Source: UBA668 sp046076025 (lineage in GTDB: Bacteria > Actinomycetota > Acidimicrobiia > Acidimicrobiales > Ilumatobacteraceae). From it: 14,202 nt of DNA. How positions within the stretch are numbered: the first letter of the stretch is position 1; each line of letters begins with the position of its first letter. The position numbers were made by a program, and so were the translations under genes. The notes under the pieces were generated by a model, which saw only the letters and a list, made by a program, of their open reading frames with translations, was not told the origin of the DNA and did no database searches. The DNA lies in NCBI GenBank assembly GCA_046076025.1, contig JBJTRF010000117.1:1-14202 (forward strand). Reading direction: 5' to 3'. Positions 5,532 to 13,172 of the stretch are shown one piece after another.

Positions 5532-6962
5532 ATGACCGCTGACGTCCTCGATTCCAGCACCACCGGCGCCAGGCGCCTGCCGTGGCACATGCGCGGCAAC
5601 TATGCGCCGGTCCTCGACGAGGTCGACGCCGTCGAACTGCAGGTCGTCGGCGAGATTCCCGACGGCCTCGATGGCCACTACCTGCGCAATGGCGCCAACC
5701 CGAAGCACGGTGTCTCGGCCCACTGGTTCGCTGGCGACGGGATGCTGCACGGCATCCGGCTCCGCGACGGGCGAGCCGAGTGGTATCGCAACCGGTGGGT
5801 GCGCACGCGCTCGCTCGAGGGCGCTCGGCGGCTTGATCCCGCTACCGGCACGTTCGACCTCACTGTCGGATTGGCCAACACGCACGTCTGGGGCCACGCC
5901 GGCAGGGTGTTCGCGCTCGAGGAGGCCAGCCTCCCCAACGAGGTGACGCTCAACCTCGACACCCTCGGCCCCTGCGACTTCGACGGGCGGCTGCGGACGC
6001 CGATGACGGCCCACCCGCACACGTGCGCCGAGACCGGCGAGATGCACTTCTTCTGCTACGAGCTGGTGAAGGCCCCCTACGTCACGTATCACATCGTGGA
6101 TGCCGGCGGCACCCTCGTGCACTCGCAGCCGATCGACGTGCCAGGCCCGACGATGGCCCACGACTTCGCGCTCAGCCGCAACTACGCTATCTTCCTCGAC
6201 CTGCCGGTCACCTTCGACCTCGATCTCGCGATCACCGGCAGCATGCCCTTTGCCTGGGACAGCTCATACGGCGCGCGTATCGGCCTGCTCCACCGTGGCC
6301 GGGCGCGGGCCGGCGAGCAGCCGCGCTGGTTCGACGTGCCGCCCTGCTACGTGTTCCATGTCATGAACGCGTGGGATGACGGCCCCTCGTCCAAGGGCAC
6401 CGGTGCGGGTGCTGACGCCGACGCCCGGTATGTGTGGCTCGATGCCGGTCGTCACGAGTCGATGTGGAACGGCGGTCCCGACCGGTTCGAGCCCAGCATG
6501 ATGTGGCGCTGGCGGTTCGACCTTCTCACCGGCGAGGTCCGCGAGGAGCAGCTCGACGACGTCAGCCATGCGTTCCCGCGCATCGACGAGCGGCGCACCG
6601 GCCTCGGCAACCGATTCGGATACGCCGTGGCACCCCGCGACCCCATGTCCGAGCGCAACGGTCCCGACGGCCTCGGCGGCACCACGTGCATCGTGAAGTA
6701 CGACCTGGCCACCGGCAGCCGCACGGTGCACGACCTTGGTCCTGCCGCGCAGTCGGGTGAGCCCGTGTTCGTGCCCGCCCACGAGGCGGCGGCCGAGGAC
6801 GAGGGCTATCTCGTCACCTTCGTGTACGACGGCGACACCGACTCGTCGCGGTTCGTGGTGCTCGATGCTGCCGACATGTCGGCGGCGCCGCTGGCATCAG
6901 TGAGCATCCCCCAGCGCGTGCCGCACGGCTTCCACGGCTCGTGGTTCGCCGACAGTTGCTGA
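5532..6962 (+). CDS. Carotenoid cleavage oxygenase (RPE65/lignostilbene dioxygenase family)
   Basis: This is a 476-residue cytoplasmic non-haem iron enzyme of typical family length. The four histidines that bind iron are all in their expected motifs: His161 (TAHPHT), His210 (MAHDF), His276 (VFHVMNAW) and His468 (HGFHGSWF). Other family blocks are DGLDGHYLRNGANP (45-58) and GDGMLHGIRL (68-77). The enzyme would split a double bond in a carotenoid, apocarotenoid or stilbene with O2; the family is too mixed to name the substrate. No carotenoid synthesis gene is present in the window. The ATG is preceded by GAGGA at about 7 nt, a clear Shine-Dalgarno sequence, as expected for the second gene of a transcript. 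Its TGA is separated by one base from the stop of the convergent lipoprotein gene. Confidence 0.93.
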   Translation: MTADVLDSSTTGARRLPWHMRGNYAPVLDEVDAVELQVVGEIPDGLDGHYLRNGANPKHGVSAHWFAGDGMLHGIRLRDGRAEWYRNRWVRTRSLEGARRLDPATGTFDLTVGLANTHVWGHAGRVFALEEASLPNEVTLNLDTLGPCDFDGRLRTPMTAHPHTCAETGEMHFFCYELVKAPYVTYHIVDAGGTLVHSQPIDVPGPTMAHDFALSRNYAIFLDLPVTFDLDLAITGSMPFAWDSSYGARIGLLHRGRARAGEQPRWFDVPPCYVFHVMNAWDDGPSSKGTGAGADADARYVWLDAGRHESMWNGGPDRFEPSMMWRWRFDLLTGEVREEQLDDVSHAFPRIDERRTGLGNRFGYAVAPRDPMSERNGPDGLGGTTCIVKYDLATGSRTVHDLGPAAQSGEPVFVPAHEAAAEDEGYLVTFVYDGDTDSSRFVVLDAADMSAAPLASVSIPQRVPHGFHGSWFADSC

Positions 6963-6963
6963 C

Positions 6964-7599
6964 TCAGCTCGCCGGCACGAACACGGCGAGGTCGACCGTG
7001 GTCGCGTACGTCACCAGCGTCACCAGAACGTCGCCGTCGTCGAGCTTGGCGAGCACGCCGATGTCGAGCGCGCAGTAGACCGCGATGCCGCCGGGCAGGG
7101 GCACGTCGACGCATGTCGACGCCTGCTCGGCAAAGGTCTCGGTGCGAGCCGTGGTGGGACCCGACTTCGCCGTGGCATCGCGCCGCAGTCGGCGGGCCGT
7201 GTCGGCAGCGTAGAAGTCGATGGTGAGGCCGACATCGCTGGCGGCGGCGTCGTCGATGCCAAACGCGCACGGGCGTGACGCGTCGATGGCGCACGTCTGC
7301 GACACGGTGTCGGTCTGGAGGTACTTCGTGTTCCCCAGGGTGATCGCTCGCTGGCCGTTCGAGAGCGACACCGTGGCCGTGTACTCGACGGCGCCGTACT
7401 TGCGCAGCACCGAGTAGACGGCCGTGACCGGACCGGTGGTGACGGCATCGAGTCGCTCGAGGACCGCGTCGATGGCCGGGTCGCCCGACAGGGCGCCGGG
7501 CGGGAACGGATCGTCGCTGAAGTACGGGCGCTCGCCCAACTGGCAGCCCGAGGCAAGCGCCACGGCGACGAGAACGGGCAGGAGGCGACGGCGGAGCAC
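6964..7599 (-). CDS. Putative lipoprotein of unknown function
   Basis: This 211-residue protein begins with a short basic head (RRR) and a hydrophobic segment ending ALASGC, a lipoprotein signal with Cys19 as the likely lipidated residue. The mature part is mixed alpha/beta in appearance, with a segment YTATVSLSNGQRAITLGNTK (about 59-78), then TCAIDASRPCAFG (two cysteines) and two later cysteines (TCVDV and YCAL). The four cysteines could form disulfides outside the cell. I recognise no family. The GTG start is chosen because it precedes the signal peptide directly and has a TACGCT box 6 nt upstream; the frame stays open much further upstream, but only as a shadow of the divergent membrane-protein gene. 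Confidence 0.78.
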   Translation of the reverse strand: MLRRRLLPVLVAVALASGCQLGERPYFSDDPFPPGALSGDPAIDAVLERLDAVTTGPVTAVYSVLRKYGAVEYTATVSLSNGQRAITLGNTKYLQTDTVSQTCAIDASRPCAFGIDDAAASDVGLTIDFYAADTARRLRRDATAKSGPTTARTETFAEQASTCVDVPLPGGIAVYCALDIGVLAKLDDGDVLVTLVTYATTVDLAVFVPAS

Positions 7600-7605
7600 G
7601 TCGGC

Positions 7606-7611
7606 AGCGTA
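7606..7611 (-). promoter_or_regulatory. -10 box (TACGCT) of the lipoprotein gene
   Basis: TACGCT on the minus strand ends 6 nt before the GTG at 7599. No Shine-Dalgarno sequence lies between, so a leaderless message is likely. Confidence 0.5.
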
Positions 7612-7674
7612 ACCGTCGGCATGGCGCCGCCATGGGGCACCGGCGCCAAGGCGGCCGTTCGAGGGGTGCCGCCC

Positions 7675-7680
7675 TAGCCT
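7675..7680 (+). promoter_or_regulatory. -10 box (TAGCCT) of the eight-helix membrane-protein gene
   Basis: TAGCCT ends 6 nt before the GTG at 7687, again without a Shine-Dalgarno sequence. The 87-bp divergent gap (7600-7686) carries one such box at each end. Confidence 0.5.
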
Positions 7681-7686
7681 GTCGGC

Positions 7687-8550
7687 GTGATCCGCCTCGA
7701 TGCCGCGACGGTGATGCTGCAGTGGGCGGTCGGCGGCCTTGCGTTCTGCTGGATCACGACCCGCCACCGCGAGGTCGGACTCGGCTACGGGTGGCTGCTG
7801 CGCGCCACCTACGCGCTCATCGCGCTGGCCGGCGTCGCCGCGGGCCTGCGCTACCGGCCGGTGGCGGTGCGCGACGCAGCGGGCGCGGCGGTGGCCGTTG
7901 CGGCGCTGGCCGCGCTCGCCGTGTCGGTGGTGCGGCGTCGCGCCGGCGTCAGCGGACGACTGGTCGAGCACGACCGCCGCTCGGCGCGGGTCGCCGAGAT
8001 GACCGGCATCGACCGCGCCGTCGACGACGACGTGCCGGCCGATGGATCGGCGCGCGAGTTCCCGCCGCTGCTCGATCTGGCAGCGCCGCTGCTGGGTATC
8101 GTCGGCCTCGTCGCTGCCGCACTCGACGCTGGCGGCAACAGCGCCGTCGCTCTCGTCCGCACCCTGGCGGGTGCGGCGTTCCTCGGGGCCGTCACCGACG
8201 CGATGCTCCTCGGCCACTGGTACCTCGTGCAGCCGGGCCTGCCGCGGCGTCACCTCAACGATCTCGTCCGCTGGGTGGGATGGATCTGGCCGGTCGAGGT
8301 GGTCGGGCTCCTGCTGCCGACGGGAATGCTGTCGGTGCTCAGCGGCACCGTCGACGACGGATGGGGCGGGCAGCTGGGCTGGTTCTGGGCACTGTGCGCG
8401 GTCACCACGATCGTGCTCGTCGTCGTCACCCGTGCCGCGCTGCGCGAGCGCTACTACTCGGCGGTGATGGCCGCCACCGGGCTGCTCTACCTGGCGATCC
8501 TCACCGCGTTCGGCACCGACCTCGTGGCGCGGGCAGTGCTCGACACCTGA
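7687..8550 (+). CDS. Eight-helix integral membrane protein, function unknown
   Basis: This 287-residue protein has hydrophobic helices at about 6-23, 36-54, 64-82, 128-148, 155-175, 195-216, 230-250 and 258-276. They are interrupted by a charged soluble loop at about 83-125 (many Arg and Asp). The most striking polar motif is GHWYLVQPGLPRRHL (176-190), at the end of the fifth helix, where His177 and His189 could bind a metal or cofactor; this is speculation. I recognise no named family. The GTG start is supported by the TAGCCT box 6 nt upstream and by the first helix beginning only a few residues in. It is convergent with the MFS gene, 12 bp away. Confidence 0.78.
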   Translation: MIRLDAATVMLQWAVGGLAFCWITTRHREVGLGYGWLLRATYALIALAGVAAGLRYRPVAVRDAAGAAVAVAALAALAVSVVRRRAGVSGRLVEHDRRSARVAEMTGIDRAVDDDVPADGSAREFPPLLDLAAPLLGIVGLVAAALDAGGNSAVALVRTLAGAAFLGAVTDAMLLGHWYLVQPGLPRRHLNDLVRWVGWIWPVEVVGLLLPTGMLSVLSGTVDDGWGGQLGWFWALCAVTTIVLVVVTRAALRERYYSAVMAATGLLYLAILTAFGTDLVARAVLDT

Positions 8551-8562
8551 GTCGTCGCCGCG

Positions 8563-9921
8563 CTACGCCGCAACCGCCGGTGCCGCGGTCGGCGTCGCAG
8601 TCCGGATGCGCCGGCTCACGGCGACGCCCGCCACCGCAGCCACGATGGAGATCGCGAAGGTGACGGCGAGCGCGCCCTCGATGCTGACCGAGCCGCGGTC
8701 AGCTGCGGCTACGGCGGCGCCGCCAAGGCCGCCGGTGAGCGACCACCCGATCGAGTCGGCGAGCGCGATCTGGCTGCTGGTGCGACCCTCGTCACCCTCG
8801 GCGGCGTAGCCCATCGCAGCGACCGTGGTGGGGTTGAACAACAGTCCCATGCCGAACCCGCCCACGCACCACGCAAGGAAGGTGCCCCACAGCGGCCACC
8901 ATGCCAGCAGCACGGTGGACGACAGCGCCGCGCCGAGGCCGAGCACCACGAAGCCCGTGCCGACGACAGCGGCGGGCGAGCGATGCGGCGACCGGGCGCT
9001 GATCCACTGTCCAAGCGTCCACGTGAGCGCGCCGCCGATGATGACGAATCCCTGCACGATCGGCGAGGCGCCGTGCACGCGGTCGGCGGCAAGCGGGATG
9101 AAACTGTCGGTGGCGCCGAAGCAGATCGCCGCCATGCTGCGCGCCACCAGGATCGCGGCGAAGCCATGCGCAGCGAGGCGATAGCCGGGCGGCAGCAGTC
9201 GGTGCAGGGCCGGCACGGCAAGGAATAGGCCGACGACCACCGCCGGCAGCACCGCGCCGAGGGTGCCAAAGCGCAGGCCGGTGACGAACAGCCCGACCCC
9301 CGTTGCCGCGGCCACCGCCAATGGCACACGGCTTCGACCGCGCTCGCCGGCGAGCGGCGCGAAGTCGGCCATCGGCCGAGCGGCGATCGCCGCCACGGCA
9401 ACCGCCACCGGGATGATCGAGAGGAAGGTCCACCGCCAGCCGAACGTCTCGGTGATCCACCCGGCGATGAGCGGCGCGATGAGGCTCGGCAGCACCCAGC
9501 CGGCGGAGAGGAACGTGTACATCATCGGCTGCCGGTCGGCAGGGAAGGCTCGGCGGACGAGTGAGTACGAGATGGGATTGAACGCACCGGTGCCGATGCC
9601 CTGCAGCAGCCGGCCAGCGACCACCCACGACATGCTCGGTGCAAGGCCGGCGACCACCAGTCCGACCACGAGCGTCGACACCGCGATCACGAACGGCAGC
9701 GCCGGCCCGCGTCGATCGGCGAGCTCGCCTGCGGCGACGAGCGACACCATGTTGGCGAGCGTGTAGATCGCCAGCGACACCCCGTACAGCGAGTCGCCGT
9801 CGAGTTCGTCGGTGATGGTGGGCAGCGCCGTGAGGATGGCGGTCACCTCGAACGCGACGAGCGTGACCGACAGGATGAGCCCGATCGCGAGCAGTCGCTG
9901 TCGTGAGGTGAGCGCGGTCAT
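8563..9921 (-). CDS. Major facilitator superfamily transporter, probable drug/proton exporter type
   Basis: This 452-residue protein has about fourteen hydrophobic segments, the count expected of DHA2-type exporters. A TM1 segment TAILTALPTI resembles the motif D1 of that group. The loop after TM2 has the MFS motif A, GELADRRG (65-72). The region GRLLQGIGTGAFNPISYSLV (TM4 and its flank) matches the conserved glycine-rich stretch of proton-coupled exporters. The substrate cannot be read from sequence. The ATG lies 13 bp after the stop of the amidase gene on the same strand, with no promoter box or clear Shine-Dalgarno sequence between them, so it is most likely the distal gene of that transcript and may move a compound made or broken down by the amidase. 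Confidence 0.88.
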   Translation of the reverse strand: MTALTSRQRLLAIGLILSVTLVAFEVTAILTALPTITDELDGDSLYGVSLAIYTLANMVSLVAAGELADRRGPALPFVIAVSTLVVGLVVAGLAPSMSWVVAGRLLQGIGTGAFNPISYSLVRRAFPADRQPMMYTFLSAGWVLPSLIAPLIAGWITETFGWRWTFLSIIPVAVAVAAIAARPMADFAPLAGERGRSRVPLAVAAATGVGLFVTGLRFGTLGAVLPAVVVGLFLAVPALHRLLPPGYRLAAHGFAAILVARSMAAICFGATDSFIPLAADRVHGASPIVQGFVIIGGALTWTLGQWISARSPHRSPAAVVGTGFVVLGLGAALSSTVLLAWWPLWGTFLAWCVGGFGMGLLFNPTTVAAMGYAAEGDEGRTSSQIALADSIGWSLTGGLGGAAVAAADRGSVSIEGALAVTFAISIVAAVAGVAVSRRIRTATPTAAPAVAA

Positions 9922-9934
9922 GGCGGCCGGGAGA

Positions 9935-11344
9935 TCAGGCGGGTGCGCCGGGTGCCACGAGCGGCCACGGCCGACCGCGCTCGACCGTGTGGGCCAGGTC
10001 GAGCAGGAGCGGCTCGGAGAAGTGCCGTCCCACCACCTGCAGCCCGATCGGCAGGCCGTCGAGGAAGCCGGCGGGGATGCTGATCGCCGGATTGCCGTGC
10101 AGGTTGGCGGGGAACGTGAGCCGCCCGTTGTTGCCGGGGCCGGCCTCGATGCCGCCGAACACGCCGGGCAGCGGGCCGTCGGCCGAGAAGGCGACGTCGG
10201 GATTCGACGCCGTGACGACGAAGTCGACTCCCTCGGCCGGATCGAAGATCCGCGCCATGGCCTCGTTCAGCTCGGCTCGGCGCCGCTCGATCTTGGCCCG
10301 TGCCGCGGCGTCGTACCTGCCAGCGGCGGCCTCCATCCCGAAGCGGATCTCGGGCGTGAGCTGGTCGGCACAGGCCGGCCAGTGCTCGGCGAGTTGGGCC
10401 TCGACGCCGAGGTTGCCGCTCAGCGACCATGCGGTGCCCATGCGCGGCAGGGCGAGGTCGATGTCGTCGATCCGCCGCATGCCGTGCTGGGCAGTGAGCC
10501 ATGAGCCCAGTTCCTCGAGCAGGTCCCACATCGGGGGCGACACGACTGCGTTGCCCCACGAGGGCGCGAAGGCGATGCGCGCGCCGCGCAGCGAGTCGCC
10601 GTTGGTGCCGAGCGCCGCCTCCCAACCGTCGACGTGCGGCAGGCTCAGCGGATCGCGGGCGTCGAAGCCGTTGCAGACATCGAACCAGCGCGCCGTGTCG
10701 CGCACCGACCGCGAGACGCATCCCACCGTCACGGTGAGGTTGCCGTACTGGGCATGCGGGCCGCGGGGAATCCGGCCGTAGGTGGACTTCAGGCCGACGA
10801 GGCCGGTGAAGCCGGCGGGAATGCGGATGCTGCCGCCGCCGTCGCCTGCCGTGGCGAGGGTGCACAGCCCACCGGCCACTGCGGCGGCACTGCCGCCACT
10901 GCTGCCGCCCGGCGTGCGTCCCTGCTGCCACGGATTGTGCGTGGCGCCGTGCAGCACGGTGCGCGTGAGGTTGACGCCGCCGAACTCGCTGGCCGTGGTC
11001 TGGCCGACGAGCACTGCCCCGCCGCGGTCGCGGAGTCGCTGCACCATGATGCTGGTGCGGTCGGCGACGTGGTGGCGGAGCGGCACTGATGCGTGGGTGT
11101 CGGGCCATCCGGCGACCTGATCCAGTTCCTTGATGCCAACCGGCACGCCGCCAAACGGTGCCGACACGTCGGCGCTGTCAGCGGCGGCGAGCGCTGCGTC
11201 GGGATCGAGATGGCAGAAGGCGTTTAGCGAACTCGCCTCGATGGCGGCGAGCGTGGCGCGGAGTTCCTCGGCAGGCGAGCGGCGGCCGGCGCGGAACTCG
11301 TCGACCAGCGAGCACGCATCACCCGACCACGGCGTGTCGCTCAT
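9935..11344 (-). CDS. Amidase-signature family hydrolase
   Basis: This 469-residue enzyme has the whole Ser-cisSer-Lys triad of the amidase signature family: Lys72 in VGIKELD, cis-Ser148 in PGGSSGGS, and nucleophile Ser172 in GDGGGSIRIP. The 24-residue spacing between the two serines equals that known in this fold. These enzymes split amide (sometimes ester) bonds. GatA of the tRNA amidotransferase belongs here too, but no gatB or gatC partner is beside it, so a stand-alone amidase is more likely; the substrate is unknown. No signal peptide is seen. A TAGGGT box 6 nt before the ATG suggests its own leaderless promoter, although the PH-like gene ends only 29 bp upstream. The MFS gene follows after 13 bp. 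Confidence 0.93.
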   Translation of the reverse strand: MSDTPWSGDACSLVDEFRAGRRSPAEELRATLAAIEASSLNAFCHLDPDAALAAADSADVSAPFGGVPVGIKELDQVAGWPDTHASVPLRHHVADRTSIMVQRLRDRGGAVLVGQTTASEFGGVNLTRTVLHGATHNPWQQGRTPGGSSGGSAAAVAGGLCTLATAGDGGGSIRIPAGFTGLVGLKSTYGRIPRGPHAQYGNLTVTVGCVSRSVRDTARWFDVCNGFDARDPLSLPHVDGWEAALGTNGDSLRGARIAFAPSWGNAVVSPPMWDLLEELGSWLTAQHGMRRIDDIDLALPRMGTAWSLSGNLGVEAQLAEHWPACADQLTPEIRFGMEAAAGRYDAAARAKIERRRAELNEAMARIFDPAEGVDFVVTASNPDVAFSADGPLPGVFGGIEAGPGNNGRLTFPANLHGNPAISIPAGFLDGLPIGLQVVGRHFSEPLLLDLAHTVERGRPWPLVAPGAPA

Positions 11345-11350
11345 GCGGCC

Positions 11351-11356
11351 ACCCTA
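11351..11356 (-). promoter_or_regulatory. -10 box (TAGGGT) of the amidase gene
   Basis: TAGGGT on the minus strand ends 6 nt before the ATG at 11344, inside the 29-bp gap after the PH-like gene. It suggests that amidase and MFS can be transcribed without the upstream gene. Confidence 0.5.
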
Positions 11357-11373
11357 GTGGGGCGCCGCCCGGG

Positions 11374-11790
11374 TCAGGGCGAGGTGGCGGGAGTCGGCGC
11401 AGCGCCCGTCGCCGGCCATTCGCCCGCCGTGCAGAGCGCCTGCAGCAGGCCGTCGGTGTCGTCGACGCCGAAGCGGATCTCGCGCAGCATGATGGGGAAC
11501 CGCACCGCCGAGGCGCGCACCGGCGGATCCACCTCCACCTCGACCAGGCCGGTGAAGGCACCGTTCACGTTCCAGCGGCCGCGCCAGCCGTGCACGCCGC
11601 AGTCGAGCACGGGCCGGGTGCGAGCCTCGGCCCGGCGAACCTGCTGCAGCGGGATGTCGGCGGCGAACGCCCAGCCCATCCGCACGCGCAGGTGGCCGTC
11701 GGCAACCTCGACCACGCTGCGGCTGGGCCCGAGGCCGGCGGCGGCGAGGCCGAGTCGGGAGAGCCGGCTGTAGCGCATGGGGAATCTCAC
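11374..11790 (-). CDS. Small PH-like hypothetical protein
   Basis: This 138-residue protein has no signal peptide or membrane helix. Its pattern of short alternating strands (SVVEVADGHLRVRMGWAF, then IPLQQVRRAEAR), a central GWRGRWNVNGAF and a late FPIMLREIRFGVDD followed by a short helix resembles a bacterial PH-like fold; this is judged from pattern only. The tail is Ala/Pro/Thr-rich. The frame runs far upstream as a shadow of the LLM gene. GTG 11790 is chosen because a CACACT box lies 6 nt upstream; an internal ATG at 11778 is an alternative. The amidase gene follows after 29 bp on the same strand. Confidence 0.68.
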   Translation of the reverse strand: MRFPMRYSRLSRLGLAAAGLGPSRSVVEVADGHLRVRMGWAFAADIPLQQVRRAEARTRPVLDCGVHGWRGRWNVNGAFTGLVEVEVDPPVRASAVRFPIMLREIRFGVDDTDGLLQALCTAGEWPATGAAPTPATSP

Positions 11791-11796
11791 CCCGGC

Positions 11797-11802
11797 AGTG
11801 TG
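11797..11802 (-). promoter_or_regulatory. -10-like box (CACACT) of the PH-like gene
   Basis: CACACT on the minus strand ends 6 nt before the GTG at 11790. It keeps the conserved A and final T of the local pattern but begins with C, so it is a weaker match. Confidence 0.3.
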
Positions 11803-11833
11803 CCGCGGCTCTCCGCCGCTGCCACGTGCCTCG

Positions 11834-11839
11834 TAGAGT
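11834..11839 (+). promoter_or_regulatory. Possible -10 box (TAGAGT) of the LLM oxidoreductase gene
   Basis: TAGAGT lies 68 nt before the ATG at 11908 and is the best TANNNT match in the 117-bp divergent gap. It would give a leader of about 60 nt ending in the GAGGAG Shine-Dalgarno sequence at 11898-11903. Confidence 0.3.
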
Positions 11840-11907
11840 CGTCGTGCGGCGGCTGTCGTCGCCGCCGGTGCCGAATGGCGCACCGACACCGCACCCGAGG
11901 AGCGACG

Positions 11908-12897
11908 ATGACCTTGCCCGTGAGGCCCGGCATGACGGTGCCGCTGCCCGGTCCGCTGCACACGCACCGCGACCGGCTCATCGAGCTCGCCGACCTCGGC
12001 TACACCGACATCTGGTCGGCAGAGGCCGACGGCGTCGACGCCTTCACCCCGCTCGCCATGGCGGCGGCGTGGGAGCCGCGACTGCGGCTCGGCACCGCCA
12101 TCGTGCCCGCCTACACGCGGTCGCCGGCGTGCTTCGCGCAGAGTGTCGCCTCGCTGGCCGACGCTGCTCCCGGCCGTTTCGCGATCGGCGTCGGCAGCAG
12201 CAGCAACGTCATCGTCGAGCGCTGGAACGGCGTGCCCTTCGTCGAGCCGTACAAGAAGGTGCGCGACGTGGTGCGGTTCCTGCGCGACGCGCTGAGCGGC
12301 GAGAAGATCTCGAAGCGGTACGACACCTTCGAGGTGAACGGCTTCAGGCTCGGCGTGCGGCCCGAGCGGACGCCGCCGATCCTCGTCGCAGCCCTGCGCG
12401 AGGGAATGCTGCGGCTGGCGGCGCGCGAGGGCGACGGGGCGATCATCAACTGGCTGTCGGCCGACGACGTCACCCGCGTGGCGGGCGTGGTGCGCGAGGC
12501 GGCCGGTGGCGCCGACCGCGAGATCGTGTGCCGCATCTTCTGCTGCCCGAGCGAGAACGCCGACGAGGTGCGCAAGAACGCCCGATTCGTCATTGCTGCC
12601 TACCTGAACGTGCCGGTGTACGCCGAGTTCCACCGCTGGCTCGGACGCGGCGAGCAGCTCCAGCCGATGTGGGACGCCTGGCAGGCAGGCGACCGCAAGG
12701 CGGCGCTGGCGGCAATCCCCGACGAGGTGGTGGACGCCCTCGTGGTGCACGGATCGCCGGCACAGTGCCGGGCCACGATCGACCGCTACTTCGCCAATGG
12801 GGTGACGACGAGCTCGCTGGCGATCCTGGCGTTCGATCCGGCGATGTCGTACTGGGAGTCGGTGCGGGCGCTCAGCCCGTCAGGCGGCGCGGCCTGA
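11908..12897 (+). CDS. LLM-class (luciferase-like) F420-dependent oxidoreductase
   Basis: This 329-residue cytoplasmic protein has the bacterial-luciferase-like TIM-barrel pattern. Its blocks are ELADLGYTDIWSAEADG (26-42), LRLGTAIVPAYTRSP (59-73), GRFAIGVGSSSNVIVERWNG (89-108) and a C-terminal VVHGSPAQCRATIDRYFANG. Family members use F420 or FMN for hydride transfer; the blocks look like the F420-type actinobacterial members, but cofactor choice is inferred from family likeness. The substrate is unknown. The frame is open far upstream, over the divergent gene; the ATG is chosen because GAGGAG lies at 11898-11903, 4 nt ahead, and the first barrel strand follows at once (MTVPLPG). Its last 18 nt overlap the end of the convergent 83-residue gene. 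Confidence 0.9.
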   Translation: MTLPVRPGMTVPLPGPLHTHRDRLIELADLGYTDIWSAEADGVDAFTPLAMAAAWEPRLRLGTAIVPAYTRSPACFAQSVASLADAAPGRFAIGVGSSSNVIVERWNGVPFVEPYKKVRDVVRFLRDALSGEKISKRYDTFEVNGFRLGVRPERTPPILVAALREGMLRLAAREGDGAIINWLSADDVTRVAGVVREAAGGADREIVCRIFCCPSENADEVRKNARFVIAAYLNVPVYAEFHRWLGRGEQLQPMWDAWQAGDRKAALAAIPDEVVDALVVHGSPAQCRATIDRYFANGVTTSSLAILAFDPAMSYWESVRALSPSGGAA

Positions 12898-13131
12898 CGG
12901 TTGGCCGTGCCGGCCGTGCCCGCCGTGGGCGGATGCGGCCCGGCGCGCGGCGCTGTCGGCCAGTGCCCGCTTGATGGCAGCGACATTTGCACGGCCGAGT
13001 TCGCGCGTATGCCGGTCGAGGACGATGCGCACATGCGCATCGGCATGTGCGAGCGAGCACTGTGCGTCGAGGTCGACGTCGAGCACGGCCTGCTCGGTGG
13101 GCTGGTCGCCGGGTGCGTCCGCGGTGGTCAT
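12880..13131 (-). CDS. Small hypothetical protein (83 residues)
   Basis: The predicted protein starts MTTADAPGDQPTEQAVLDVD, has a likely amphipathic helix region (LDRHTRELGRANVAAIKRAL, about 39-58), and ends in an Ala/Arg stretch and a His/Gly tail (AHGGHGRHGQ). No family is recognised and there is no signal peptide or membrane helix. It follows the rhomboid gene by 41 bp on the same strand and could be co-transcribed. A weak CACCGT hexamer lies 6 nt before the ATG. It overlaps the LLM gene end-to-end by 18 nt. GC at third codon positions is less extreme than in neighbours, so the call is tentative. Confidence 0.5.
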   Translation of the reverse strand: MTTADAPGDQPTEQAVLDVDLDAQCSLAHADAHVRIVLDRHTRELGRANVAAIKRALADSAARRAASAHGGHGRHGQPSGRAA

Positions 13132-13172
13132 GCCCCCACGGTGACAGAGGGGTGTGACGCGGTGGCGGTGCG

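Noticed and set aside
4410..6161. A 583-codon open frame antisense to the M24 peptidase and carotenoid oxygenase genes
   Set aside because: Its product is a low-complexity His/Arg/Gly/Val mixture with no motif, while both sense frames carry complete catalytic motifs. Long antisense frames are expected at this GC content.
9935..11344. Amidase as GatA of the tRNA amidotransferase
   Set aside because: The triad is shared by the whole family, and neither gatC nor gatB is adjacent.
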